Shown: positions 1-12,024 of the stretch, in pieces | How the letters are laid out: each line of letters starts with the position of its first letter | Numbering within the stretch: position 1 is the stretch's first letter | Assembly (NCBI GenBank): GCA_027405735.1 | Contig: JAPEHQ010000010.1 | Location: forward strand, 806,001-870,000 | DNA: 64,000 nucleotides | Reading direction: 5' to 3' | Source: Mucor racemosus | Lineage: Eukaryota; Mucoromycota; Mucoromycetes; Mucorales; Mucoraceae | Translations under genes and position numbers: made by a program | Notes under the pieces: model-generated | The model's input: only the letters and a program-made list of their open reading frames with translations | Databases searched by the model: none | Told to the model about the DNA's origin: nothing

Positions 1-42
1 GAAGATGATATGCTTGAAGAAGATGATCAACTCGAGGATTAA
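1..42 (+). CDS. 3' end of an unidentified gene (partial)
   Basis: The first 42 bases read as an open frame of 13 codons ending in TAA, rich in Glu and Asp. An acidic C-terminus followed by AT-rich sequence fits the end of a gene that starts left of the window. The product cannot be named from so little. Confidence 0.5.
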   Translation, partial: EDDMLEEDDQLED

Positions 43-474
43 GCCTTTAGTTTTCTTAAATGATCTGCATTGGAATAAACAAACAATATTATATTTATAT
101 CTAAAGTTTAAAATTCAAAGGATTTATTCAAGCTCTTGAAAAGCTATTAATGGTTGATATAATTTATTTACAGTATGCATTAGCGTATAGAGTATCATTC
201 CATATTTTTTGTTTTGAAAAAATACATCTTTTCAGACTGATTACACCCAAACATAAATCGGTTTTACCGAGTATTTTACATTTGTTCCCTCGACTATTTT
301 TTTTTAAATCAAAAATTACCTAAATATAGTTTAGATGCTATTACATTTTCTCTTTTTGAGAAAAACACATTCCAAAGGAATGTAAAAATCCTTTAAATTC
401 ATTGTATCGGGCAGAAATTTAAATACAAAAGGGATAAATGCAAATTATTAGTTTCAATTTATCAGTTTTATTAT
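43..474. other. Intergenic region between convergent genes
   Basis: AT-rich non-coding stretch between the end of the plus-strand gene and the end of the minus-strand gene at 475. I see no RNA gene or repeat in it. Confidence 0.5.
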
Positions 475-1713
475 TCAATGTTTGAATGGCTTTAATATCG
501 ATCCCCAAAAACTACCATTTGGTTGCTGCGATAAATTTTCTTTTTCTATATTACCACTGTCTGAACATTCAGTCATTGTTTCTTCATTAGCAATGTTTAA
601 TGATTCATCGTCGTTATCGTCAAGATTCATGTCTTCAAAATCGGATATAGCATCATAAAATATTGTTGGCGAACTTTTAGTGGCATAATTCTCCATATTC
701 GTCATAACATCTGATGTTGTATCCATATCATTATGACTTGTCATGCTAATATTATCACCTGTAGATGATACTGATGTTGTTGTTGAAGCTGTAGTGGATC
801 TTCTTCTTCGGTTGTTATGGGTTTGCGGCAAATGAGCCACATAACTTTGATTTGGTAATATAGAATGCTTGCTCAAATCAAGCTTCGATGCTTTTATATT
901 GCTATCCTCTTCTGCTGGTTCTGTAGCTGATATTACAGTAGTTGTAGTTGTAGCAGTGGTATTATCCGTCATTTCTGACTTTTTTATAATGGATCTAGTA
1001 GCAGTTGTAGTACGCCCTAATTTTCTCTTTTTGGTTGGAACACCAATAACGATGGCCGGCTTTGCTTCGTCTGTAGAGGGTATAGTAAAAGTAGATTTAT
1101 TGGGAATACCATTAGTTGTAATAATAGGCGTAGTATTGTTTGATTCCAAATATTTATCATAACTATCATCGCCATTCTCTTCAAATTCTTGCGAAGAGGA
1201 TTTTGGAATAAAAATCTTTTGAGTATTTAGTTTCCTCTTTCTTTTTAATACAGGCGCTTTTTCAGGATTTGGTAAAGTTGGCTTTGGTGGTGAAGGAGGT
1301 TTTGTTTCTTTAGTCTTTCTTTGCTTTTCTCTTTTTTCTATCGCTTCTGATGCAGCACGAATTGATCTTTTAGCTGGAGTTGGCATTGTAATAGCTGGTT
1401 GTTGTTGTGATGATGAAGGAAAAAGAGTAGTAGTAGTAGTAGTAGGAGGAGGAGAAGTTGAACTAGTTCTTTCAATCAGAGGTTTATCTAATGTAGGAAT
1501 ATTCAACTTCCTTTTCCTCTTTTTTTGAGGCACAATTGCTGTTGTTTCATTTATTTCTGGTTTAACTGAGCGTGTTGCTGACGATAATAAACGTTTTTTT
1601 CGTTTTATTGTTGGTTTCAGAGACGTGCTCGAATTGCTTGCAAAGTTGTTTGTATTAGACATAAAGAGTTGATTGCACAAAAATAGTTTATTATTAATTT
1701 TAATGTGTGACAT
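475..1713 (-). CDS. Basic, low-complexity, probably nuclear protein
   Basis: Single open frame of 412 codons. The more likely start is the second Met at about 1662, which gives 395 residues, because the first 17 residues are unlike the rest. The motif KKRKRKLN or a near copy (KRKRKLN, KKRKLG) occurs three times and would act as a nuclear localisation signal. The rest is rich in Ser, Thr and Pro, with an acidic stretch (FEDMNLDDNDDE) near the C-terminus and a final SFWGSILKPFKH. I recognise no folded domain. A nuclear scaffold or regulator is an inference only; the reading frame is clean over its full length, which supports a real gene. Confidence 0.6.
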   Translation of the reverse strand: MSHIKINNKLFLCNQLFMSNTNNFASNSSTSLKPTIKRKKRLLSSATRSVKPEINETTAIVPQKKRKRKLNIPTLDKPLIERTSSTSPPPTTTTTTLFPSSSQQQPAITMPTPAKRSIRAASEAIEKREKQRKTKETKPPSPPKPTLPNPEKAPVLKRKRKLNTQKIFIPKSSSQEFEENGDDSYDKYLESNNTTPIITTNGIPNKSTFTIPSTDEAKPAIVIGVPTKKRKLGRTTTATRSIIKKSEMTDNTTATTTTTVISATEPAEEDSNIKASKLDLSKHSILPNQSYVAHLPQTHNNRRRRSTTASTTTSVSSTGDNISMTSHNDMDTTSDVMTNMENYATKSSPTIFYDAISDFEDMNLDDNDDESLNIANEETMTECSDSGNIEKENLSQQPNGSFWGSILKPFKH

Positions 1714-1907
1714 TGAAATAACACGAACGTTTAATTGTTTATCGTTGAAATGAATGAATGAATGAAAGAAAAAAAGGAAAACTCCCTATAAAAGCTTTCG
1801 TTTTGTTGTCACTTGCAATTGTTGTCAATTTTCAAAAAAAAAACAACCATTTTTGGTTAAAAACATAACAACAAATTGCTTAAAACAACGCATTTTGTTC
1901 CACTTTA

Positions 1908-4900
1908 TTATTTTAGCGATCTATAAAATCCAATTGATTCCCAATGGTTTAGGTATTTACTGAATAATTCACTATTGATTACTGGCGACTTGGAAAGCAA
2001 TGGACTGATAGCACATGCTTTTTGAGTTTTCCATGATGGAGGTTTACTGGCATTTTTGAAGTTATTTCCGTAAAATGATAAAAGCGGATACGCAGGATTG
2101 GAATCATCTTTTTCTAAACATTGAAGCCATTCATCAAGCACTACTAAATCAAACTTCATGCCTGATTGCTGCATAGCTTCTAATACATTTGTCCATGTTA
2201 TAGCATTAGGGTTAACAATGTTAAATAAGAAATGCTCTCCATCATCAGCTGCAGAAAGATGAGCTGTATAAAGCATAATGTCAACAATAGAAGCAGAGGC
2301 ATAATCAACAGGAATCCAATCAATATGGCAATCATCTAAATCTGGCATTTTGTGCATTATAGTACCTCCACCTATAAACATGAGACAAAATTATTCATTT
2401 GTTTTCTAAATTCCATTAATGGAATCTCCACAAATTTGTCCAAGGCGCTCTATATAACATGGGATATTCTTTTCAATTTTGAGATAATTGAGTAGAATCT
2501 CGACTATAAATTTTGATTGACCATAGCCCATTCCCATAGCAATATGAGCATCCATCGGCAAAGGCTCTTCAGATGCTTGGTTGTCTTTATTGGCATTATT
2601 AGCAGCAGCAGAAACACTGGATATAAAATGAACATGCATTGGATTTTCTTGCTTGTATGCAAATTTAAGTAAATTATAAAAGGGTGCAATGCATTCCTTG
2701 TCGTAATGATCAATGGGCATATTTAAATCCAATAGCCAGGCACAATGCTGTATGATAGTTACTTCATTTTGTAAATAATGGTATCTTTCTTGACCAAATC
2801 CGAGCCATGGTTCAGAAAAGCGCATTGGTAGAATTTCAAGTCGTTCCGTCTTTAAGAGATGAATATCTAATGATCGACGATGGAATGCATCTACGAGACG
2901 ACCTTGTAAATCTTCTTCATCACCTCGAATACAAACATAAATTTTTTTGTACAGATGTGTCTTTTAGAAGATCAGCCAATATAAAAGAGCCAAGAGATCC
3001 AGTGGCACCGGTCAGTAAAATAACTTCTTCCGTATTGTCATTATAATTGTTCAATGCTACATTTGGAAAATCTATCTTTGCCTTTTCAATGTAGGACAAA
3101 ACCAAATTTTGTGATTTCTGGTATTGATCTGTACTCAAATTTTGCCTTTTCTTCATCAGAACTTCACGTATAGACCGAATACTAGAATAATGAAATAAGA
3201 AATCTTGAGGAATATCATCAAAATATTTTGCAATGTAACTCCGAAGCTGTAGAGCGTAAAGAGAGTTTAAGCCAACATTGAAGAGCGATTGTGAGCGATC
3301 CTCAAAAGCTGATTCTGGTAAATTTAAAACTTTGCTAGCACTTGCAACTAAAATTGCATCAATTTGCTCTGGTGTATCTACAGATATGTCCAATTTGCTG
3401 CTTATATTAAACCCATTCAAGAGATCTATATACATTTTGTCAACCACATTTTTATAATCCGCTGCAGCCCTTTTTCGAATGACATTGCCCTTGTCTGTAA
3501 TAGTTAAATGTTGATCCTCTTTCAAAATATAAACCATCTGAGGTAGTATTGTTGCATAATTTGAAGATTGCTCATTAGCATATTTTATAGCAGCATTGAC
3601 AGCTTTTTCAATTTCATTCCAATCCCAATTCTTTGCATAATGTTCATTGATTTCAATTAAAGCAGCAATGCATTGACGATCTCGGCCTAAAGCAAACACT
3701 TGCTTTACAATATCATGAGAGCGAATAATACCTTCTATGATATGTGGATTTACTTTTTCACCATTTTGTAATGTAATGATATTATCACGGCGACTAACGT
3801 AGATGTAGCGACCTAGACAATTAGGATCAAGTCGAAAAACATCATCAGCTGAAAAACCACCATCAGGACGATTTACTACATTGGATGCCATTGTTGGACT
3901 ATTTGCACGAGTATATAGATGCTTTACACCCGTTGTTTTATCATCAGAATCAATGTCTTCAAATACACCATAAAAATTACCATTTTCGTCCTTGTGATAG
4001 AGGCCAAGAGACTCCCAGCTTTTATTTTTAGGATCCATATTGGCATATAAAACATTGCCGCCTTCCAAAGTACCATATGTTGCACGAATATTGACACCAT
4101 GAGAATGAAACCACCCACCACACTCTTCTTTAAGATGTACACCTCCATAAATAAAGTATTTTAAACGTTGAACAGCACTGAAATCATTAGAGTTTTGTAA
4201 AAAGGGCTTCATTTCCTCTAAAATAATAGGCGGTGCAGCCATAATGGTTACATTGTTGGCACGAAGAGCATAATCTATCTCCTTTTGAGAGGGAGGTAAC
4301 CGCTTCAAAAACACTACACTTCCTCCAACAGCAACCATAGAGAATACTGCAATGAAACCAAAGATATGATACCTATAAACCAATCAATAATTTAGTTTTT
4401 GTCTTGATTGACATGTTTATTTCTTACAATGGTATACAGGGCAGATATACATCTTGACTGGAAATATGTGGAATATTCTCTCTTGCGTTAACGACAATTT
4501 GTAATCCACTAGAGACAGTAAGCAGATATTGATTACTGAGATAGATTGGTTTAGGGAATGAAGTTGACCCGGAACTAATGCAAAAATTAATATAATTTAT
4601 CAGTGAATTAAATCTAAAAAAAAAAAAAAAAATCAACCATGCATTCCTATGTAGTACCTGTGAATGATCAATGCATCATGTGTAATATCGCTATCGTTAA
4701 AATTGTAATTCAAAATATCTTGATGACGATCGTGAAGCTGTTCCTTTTTTAATGTTTCAATATCGAAAGAATCGAGCAAAATCACATTGACTCCAGGCAC
4801 ATCAATGGCTATAGCTTCTGCAATGGTTTGATATTTTGCACTGGCAATGAGTAGTTTTGATTTAGTTTCTTTCAAAAGATTAACATCGGCTGCATGAGAG

Positions 4901-5256
4901 TTGCGGGAAGAAACAGCGAGCATGATAACTTGTAATTTCATCAAAGCTAACATAACAATTAGACCATCTGCATTATGATCACTAAGATAGGCTACAACTT
5001 TGGTGTCTTTTACATCTTGGGGCCATTTACAAGCTAAATTAGTGGCAATTCGTTCGACCTCGGAATAAGTAACAGTTTTAAAAGACTCATTAAAGTAGTA
5101 TCGAGCAAAGATGGTATCAGCGTACAATTGGCTTTGTTGAGAAACATAATTTGTAAATGATTTAAAATGATCAGATACATATTGTCCATTAGTAAAACTG
5201 ACTCTTTCTGGAGCGTTTAGGCTATTTGTAGTCGACCAAGTCATGTAAGTATACAA
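1908..5256 (-). pseudogene. NRPS-like adenylation-carrier-reductase protein, damaged
   Basis: Resembles fungal A-T-R reductases of the alpha-aminoadipate reductase type. Exons: 4658-5256, 4428-4574, then 4372 down to 1908; start at 5256 or 5244. Splicing exon 1 to exon 2 creates the A3 core SSGSTSFPKP. Later come YGTLEGG (A5-like), a carrier site (VGLNSLYAL, Ser in the GxxSL position), the nucleotide-binding GATGSLG and the reductase YGQSK (YxxxK). Three lesions lie in the reductase domain. A run of seven A on the coding strand (2942-2948) shifts the frame: homology leaves one frame there and resumes in another (IRGDEEDLQGRL). Two in-frame stops follow, TAG at 2406-2408 and TAA at 2391-2393, inside a stretch that otherwise keeps the family pattern (GDxxNGIW, LMFIGGG). 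A 60-base GT-AG segment (2372-2431) could be spliced to remove both stops but would delete conserved residues. Pseudogene is the best reading; a base-call error plus an exitron is the alternative. Confidence 0.65.
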
Positions 5257-6720
5257 ATAGTATAAAGATAAATAAAGATGAGAAAGAGTATATTAAATGA
5301 AATTGATTCATAATCAAGGATTTATAGTATCGAGTGCAAAAACCAGTTCTGATAAACTTTGGATACTAAAATAACGGCCAAACTATCCATTTTAAAGTAA
5401 AATTTATGGCTTGCTTAGAGTTTTTGTGCAATAAAGTAATTCACATCGTTAAAGATACATTATATAAAAACCAACAGCATCACATTGGATTCTATATTAA
5501 TTTTGGCATATACTCATCAACTATTCTAGAATTTGAAATATGTAGATTACCCACCAGAAGTCGAGCTTTTGCAGATCTTTTTAAAACTAATACTAATACC
5601 CTAATAAAGTTCTGTCGAGTTCTTCTATAGCCTAAATGCATATACTACATGCAAATTGATAAAATAAACTTTTTCGTTTGAACAAAAAGCTTGGAATCAA
5701 ACTTGTATTTTAACTACATTATTGTGGTCTACTAGTTACCTTCTATTTTGATGAAGATGATGACAACATTTGATTTTCTCAATCTGCTGCTAAAAAATAT
5801 AGTTTTACCTTTTAAAGAGTTTATTATGCACAATTTCACTTGTTAATTACAATTAAATTATATAATAATATTTCACAGCATTTCAGGTATTTGATAGCAT
5901 TTTATTTTTTATTTTTGCTAAATATCGTATGAAATGACATTGCGTTACGACTTGAAATATGTACCTGAATTTTGAGTTTTGAATCTATCGTAGTTCAATC
6001 TCCGTTGCATAAAAAATGAAATTCTTAGATGTAAAAAAGTTTATTCGACTGGTTAAACGTATTGTAAATCAGATAAAATTGTTTTCAAACATCTTTGAAC
6101 ATCTCAAGAATATATAAATAATTTTTGTTTTGAAGTTTATCGATGAAAAATCTCAAACTATAAAGCTGAATCTTGTGGTTTAGTTTTTTCTTAACTCTTG
6201 ATCTCTGACGTTTAGTAAATGTTATTTGCTACAATGATTAGGTTTGTGGGTATGAGATATATCTGCTGTACTTTTAGGTATATAGACAAAGAAAAGTAAA
6301 CATTTTTTACCGCAGACCAAACATTACAAGTCTTTACAAAGTTTAAACTTTATATAAAGACAGGTTAAGACTAATTTCTATTGATCAATTAGTGTTGTCT
6401 CATGATGATTTCGCCACACTCAAGCCGAAACTATTATAAGAGGTAGCACGTGCAACATGTCTTACCAACCTTTGTGTCTTCAATGTACACCATTGAAATT
6501 CTATCATAATTACTAATGCAATTATTTGTTTACATGTTTCTTTGTATACTATTCAGTGAAACATACATGTTAAATATATCGTATGTTGAATGCTTTTTGT
6601 GATTTTATTTATGATTGATATATCAAGTAAATTTTATTCATTTATATATATGTTACAAAGCCAGAGTGAGTTTCATCAATGTGTGATTTTTCCACATGTG
6701 ATATTCCCTTTCAATTCATT
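5257..6720. other. Intergenic region, 1.46 kb
   Basis: AT-rich sequence between the NRPS-like gene and the RVxF protein gene. Only short, unconvincing open frames are present. It probably holds the promoter of the NRPS-like gene at its left edge. I see no repeat or RNA gene. Confidence 0.4.
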
Positions 6721-7375
6721 TTAAACAAATAGCAATCGATTCTTGAATTGCTTCAATGATCTAGTGATTTTTTGTGTTATCGGTGGGAGCGTTAGTGCCG
6801 ATGATAATATTGTTGATGATGGTGGTGGCGGCGGTATAACAAGAATTGATTTTGGCTGTGTTTCTCCTGTAGAATGTCTTCGAATTTCAGTTGGTTGTTG
6901 ATCTGGATCGGCATCTTCATCGAAAATTGTACAGACAACTACGACTTTTTCATCAAAGCTCACTCTTCTTTGTCTTTTTTTAGTGGTAGTTTGAAGAGAT
7001 GCAGGGGATGAAAATGTTGTTACAAGTGGATAAGGGCGTTTTGGAATGATTGTGATATTATTTTTAGTTGTAGTGGCTTCTTTAGGCATAATTTTCTGGC
7101 TTCTAATAGGCGAGAGGGATGAGTTTTTTGGTGCTTTACTATTATAATAGAGTTAATTTACGACCAACAAAAAAGTAGAGCAATACTTACAAATGCTTTC
7201 TTGGAATTGAAGGGATGATTTGCTTTGGTTTTTTTAGGTCTGTGTTGTTTGTATTTGAATTTAATTGTTGATAAAAGAAATAAGAATGTTGTGCACCTAT
7301 ACTAGCAAGATTTGTATGAACATTTGAGCTATTATTATCAAACGGATGTATAGCAAGGACAGACATAATGATCAA
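6721..7375 (-). CDS. Small protein with a PP1-docking RVxF motif
   Basis: Two exons, 7191-7375 and 6721-7138, with a 52-base intron (GTAAGT...TAG) that joins in frame to give 200 residues. Met at codon 4 is an alternative start. The second exon contains KKRQRRVSFDEKVVVV. This matches the basic-flanked RVxF docking motif used by protein phosphatase 1 regulatory subunits; RHSTGE downstream is a possible phosphosite. No folded domain is visible; the N-terminus is Asn/Ser-rich and PPPPPSS lies near the end. A role as a PP1 regulator is an inference from the motif. Confidence 0.6.
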
Positions 7376-7400
7376 AATATGAAAAATAGTATAAAGTGAG

Positions 7401-7426
7401 AAAAAAAAAAAAAAAAAAAAAAAAAA
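7401..7426. repeat. Poly(A) run of about 26 bases
   Basis: Homopolymer just upstream of the RVxF gene start (on its minus strand, poly-T in the promoter). Poly(dA:dT) tracts are common nucleosome-excluding promoter elements in fungi. Confidence 0.8.
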
Positions 7427-7500
7427 GAAAAGAAGAGAAACGAGGGATTTAAATAGGGAACAGGCAATATCAGATGGCTACTATATTCACGTCATTTTAT

Positions 7501-10500
7501 TTATGAAATAGCTACAAGAACAAACTGCGATACATATTCATTTTCGCTTGAAATTGTTAATTCAAATGCTACACCGTTTGATGCATCAAAAGTCATTCTA
7601 CATTTACATGATATCTTGGTTCCATCTAAAAACGTTCCAGATAGCAGTAATACATGTAGGTTATTATTTTTAGGATTTTCAGTGCCTTCCAAAGCTTGCA
7701 TACCAAGTAAATCAATAATGGATGTACAGGCAGCTAAAAAATGAATTAATACATGCTATCTAAAAAAATATTATTGTTGTTATATTCTACCTTTTAAACT
7801 AGGTGCTTTTTCTTTATCCAATGCAAATGTCTCTATAATTTGGTTATCGTTCAAATCCATGTAATTTGGTATATAATCAGGTCGAATATAATCATTTGTA
7901 GCAACTTCAATTCCTTCTACTTGATATTCATCTTGGTACCCCTCAGGGTCTGCTTCTCCTGTTGTAGGATCACAATCTTTTACTTGAAATACGAGTGTAT
8001 TACTAAATGTAACATTTGTAGCAAGTTCATCGTCAGGGTCTTGTTGTTCGAATGCAACATAAATTGAATTGGTTACACCATATTCAAGTTTATCAGCTGG
8101 AATGTCTGCCACTTGAATAAGCCCATCGATATCTGGCTGCATCATCATATGAACGTTTTCTAGTATTTGATCATTCAATGTATTTGTACAATTGAATTGA
8201 AACACAATATGTTTATCAAATATATGTTTAATACAAGATACATTGTATTCTGTTTCCTCTTCTGTTAAATCTATAACTGGACTTGATTTGAATAATGTAC
8301 CAAAATTTGAAAATTGTGAAATAGATGACAGTTTCTCTCCGTATTGCAAATCAATTGCTGCAGAGGCGATATCCTTTTTGGCGCCTGAATACAAAGATTT
8401 ACCTCCCTCATTTTTACTTGGCAGTAATGTTAAAGATGAATTCTTGACTGCACGTGTGTCTAAATATTCTGTTATTTAGGGAGCATTCAAATATATTAGT
8501 GTATAAACTTACGATCTGCTTCTATTTGTTCTTCTTCTTGAGCTTTACTGACAACTGGTATTGCACTTAAATTAAATTGCTTGGCATTTTCATGGGAATC
8601 AACATACTCTAAAAGTTCGGATTCTAACGTTGCTAATGAAAAAGTGGCATCTAATTTGTAAAGCAATTTAATAAACAATAAACATGTATATGAAATTCAT
8701 ACTAACCATTTGCTGAGTAAATCTTGGCAAGTTGTTCATTTTTCAACATGGCTAAGCATAAAGTAGCACGATCACGAACTTCATCATCGACATCATTCAG
8801 GCATCGAGTCAATAAGATAACAACACTCTTTTTAACTGATGCATCACTTCCATAAATACCAAATTTAACCAATGCACTCACAGCAGCTGCGCGTACAATT
8901 GAATTCTCAAGGATGACTCGGTTGTAGATGTAACGGATGTACTTTGTTGGTGTAGCCATCTTATGACCTTGTTGCCCCAATAAATGTAAAACTCGTACTG
9001 ACAGTTTAGGGAATTCACAATCTTCAATAAATTCACATAAATGTGATAATGCTGCTTCTCTACATTCAGGGATATGTTTAACCATAGCAATAATTGCTTC
9101 TACAATGGTCTTTTTGAAACTATACCCTCCTTCATCACGCAGAATATTCCCTAGAAAAGCTAGCATAGTTGATTGCTTGGCAGGGAATTTGAGACAAAGG
9201 GATCGGATAGCGTTTACAACAATGATTTTAAAGTCATCAGGAATATCATTCATAAAACCTGTAATTTGATGCATCAAACGATCTACAGAGGCTTCATTTC
9301 CTGTTTTAAGCAGTGTTGTAATAGCAAAGATGGCAATGCTACGATTTTGATCAGTAATAAGGTTTGTAATGTCAAGATTGCAGGGAGCAACTGCAGCAGG
9401 TGTATCGACAGATAAATTGTTTAAGGTTCGAATAGCTGCAAACCGAAGTGTGGGTTTAGGTGACGATAAAAAGATCTGCAAAACTGTAATTGCAGGAATA
9501 AGCGCCTTTGCTGGAATGTTAGGTATGTTGCAAATAGCACGAGCAGCTTCTAAAGTAACCATATCACTCTTATGGCGTAAAAATCCATCTAATATAATAA
9601 ATATTCTTTGTGTCGATCTAATATTTTAAATGATTAAAATTTGATATCCAAATGTTGTCCTGTTTCTTTATATTTTATACCCTATATCATCTTGTGCAAT
9701 TTTACAAGCAAATCGAATCAGCATACAGACAGCAGCCGGGTTTCGAAGAGTTTGACTATTAGCTTTTCCTTTTCCTCCTCCACTCAAAAAACTTCCACTT
9801 TGTTGCTGTTGCGATCCTGAATATTGTTGTACTAATTTGGTCACTGCCATTCTATCATGTTGGCGGATCAGATAAAATAGACTAATAGCATGATATTGGC
9901 TGATATTGCTATTGGAAACAATAATCTGCGGTTGCTTTGATTGACCAGCAGTAAAATAAGTGGAAGCAGCAGATGAAAAAGCCGATCCAGAAGGTCTCTT
10001 TTGATTGACAGCTTCCTGCACCTCGTTTGTCCAGCGTTTAATTATATCTTTGGCTACGCTATAAAGATGGTAAGATGAAACAATGGCTGCTGATGATACG
10101 GATGGTACTTTATCGATGATTGATGCTTTTAAAATACGCTCGATCCCTTGGATCATAGAAGGCTGTATATCTCGAAAAGATTAATGTTTGACATTTATCG
10201 ATCTACTAATAATCCTTACATCTGTGATCAAACACAAGGCACGAATTGCGTTAGCCCTGTATACAGTGTCTTGCTTTGATTGTATATCTTTGATAAGTGA
10301 TTGAGTTACCATAATAACATCCTCTGCAATGCCTGAAAGTTCTTTTATTACAAGATACATCATTTGGCGCAAGGAAGTCTACAAAACAAATGTAAATATT
10401 CAAAATTCAACCATAACCTACAATCAATTAACTTACGTCTTTAGATTGAAATAATTTAATAACATTGAAAAAAAGGTCTGTAGCTTCTTGTACCGAGAAT

Positions 10501-10740
10501 GGCTCGCTGGTATAAAGTAGGAATACAATTTTTGTCAATAGTATCCTACATCGTCTATTATTTATATGAGAATCATTGAAAATTCTAGCTTCTTGCAACA
10601 CAGTAGTTTTGTCTATATGATAGTATAAACCGACTTCACCAGCTAATGAGTAATGTAGGCATACGTTAGAAAGAGAGAGATACTGTATAACATTTAACTA
10701 TCAATATACCTGCTTCTTCGTTACGCTTCTTGTAACTCAT
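7501..10740 (-). CDS. SEC21: Coatomer subunit gamma (COPI coat)
   Basis: Gamma-COP, part of the COPI coat that makes Golgi-to-ER vesicles. Eight exons on the minus strand: 10710-10740, 10437-10642, 10220-10378, 9681-10162, 8707-9617, 8513-8650, 7791-8468, 7501-7733; total 2838 bases, 945 residues, close to yeast Sec21. The N-terminus reads [10 protein letters not shown] then a family-typical [15 protein letters not shown]. The middle is an alpha-solenoid adaptin-type region ([31 protein letters not shown]). The last two exons encode the appendage domain that binds cargo adaptors. A Ser/Gln/Gly-rich insert ([16 protein letters not shown]) lies in exon 4. Introns are 49-67 bases with clean GT-AG ends. 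Exon 4 starts at the second AG (10162), because only that keeps the frame and gives [12 protein letters not shown]. Confidence 0.95.
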
Positions 10741-11404
10741 GTAAACAAAGAAAGAGCCAACAGGAGTTATTTACGAAGAAAAGGAAAATACTATATTTAC
10801 CTTTTGCCAATGAGGAGGGGTGAAAGAAATAGACCCTAAAATAGAAGACATTTAAGGTTTCCTCAGGTTACTCAAAGTTTCAATAACAATCATCGCAGTG
10901 AAGAACAAATGTAGATCAATGATGTAGGTTTTACAAGGCCGCTTTTGAAATTAAAAAGTTATGGCTGTATATTATATCTGCTGCCTGAAGAATAGAGACA
11001 TGCTCCCACGTTTTTTAACGGCTCAAGTATATAGTGCTGAAAGAGGCATACTTTGCTAGGATGCAAAAAGTTACATAAATATAAACTTTCTCTATTCTTT
11101 TAGCTTCTTCTTTCCTAAAATTTCAGATAAATAGATATATATATATATATGGATATCTAGAATTATTTGCTTTAGCTAGATGATAATGTAAATAGGTGTC
11201 GTTCAGCTCAAGAAGCTTCACAAATAAATGAAAATAACTTACTTCTACATATACATAAGCAGAGACATTTTGTTTGTTTATTTGTTAAAATAACCATCGC
11301 AAACAGCACTGATGGACAAATCATGAATCAAACCTAAATTTGTTAGTGAAGAGCGGATGCACAATGAAAGCAGAGTATCTACAGTTTAGATTTTCTGAGT
11401 ATAC
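10741..11404. other. Upstream region of SEC21
   Basis: AT-rich sequence between the SEC21 start and the dynein gene fragment. It includes a short (TA)n tract near 11143. No gene is visible. Confidence 0.4.
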
Positions 11405-11406
11405 CA

Positions 11407-11811
11407 ATACAAGCATCTCCTATTTCTCCTCTTTACTCATTTGAACATGCAGGCGATTATGTGAATGATGTAAAATGGTCTCCTACACATCCCGCCTTAT
11501 TTGGTACTGTAGATCGAATCAGCCAATTTGATATATGGAATTTGAATACATATACCGAGGAAGCATTTGTAAGTACTCAAATTGGTTCTGGTAAAGCATC
11601 GAATAAATTGGTTTGGGGAAAAGAAGGTAAACAGACAGCAATATATTCCAGTGATAGCCATATGACATTGGAGAGGTAAGACAAAAAATCAATATAAATC
11701 AAAAGTTTCAGTTATTAACCTATATTCTATTTCAAGGTGGAAACTCCTAAGCCTGATGATTGGAGTCTGTTGCAAAGGAATATCTCTGAAATGATCTCAA
11801 ATCAAGAAAAT
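11407..11811 (+). pseudogene. Dynein intermediate chain 3' fragment (copy I)
   Basis: Reads as the last WD40 repeats of a cytoplasmic dynein intermediate chain: SPLYSFEHAGDYVNDVKWSP, then HPALFGTVD and FDIWNLNT. The exon ends at 11675, followed by a 61-base GT-AG intron and a last exon from 11737 (VETPKPDDWSLLQRNISEM). Compared with copies II and IV, a small deletion before the exon end removes the VYVYDVGE stretch and shifts the frame into the last exon, so the copy is broken. No upstream exons are recognisable. It is the only copy here that keeps the final exon. Confidence 0.8.
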
Positions 11812-12024
11812 CCTAATGGAGCAAATAATTTTATTTTTATAAAAAGATTCACCATGTTTATTCAAGAAATAGAGCTCAGGGATTTTACGTACTGAAAAGA
11901 GATTGTAATTTGACCTTTGGTTGAGTGTTTTTTTTAGAGTTATATCTTCATCACATCTTCCAGGATTCAAGCTTCTGAGACTTCCCAATAGTGCATAATA
12001 AGCTGCACGCGCAATGTACGTCAA

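Noticed and set aside
869..1162. Plus-strand open frame opposite the basic nuclear protein
   Set aside because: It is the antisense shadow of low-complexity Thr/Ser codons; its Val/Ala-rich translation has no independent support.
2372..2431. 60-base GT-AG intron in the NRPS-like gene
   Set aside because: It would remove residues matching the family pattern around GDxxNGIW; kept only as an alternative to nonsense mutation.
1908..5256. Alternative genetic code (TAG/TAA read as an amino acid)
   Set aside because: All other genes in the window end normally at TAA, TAG or TGA and have no in-frame stops.
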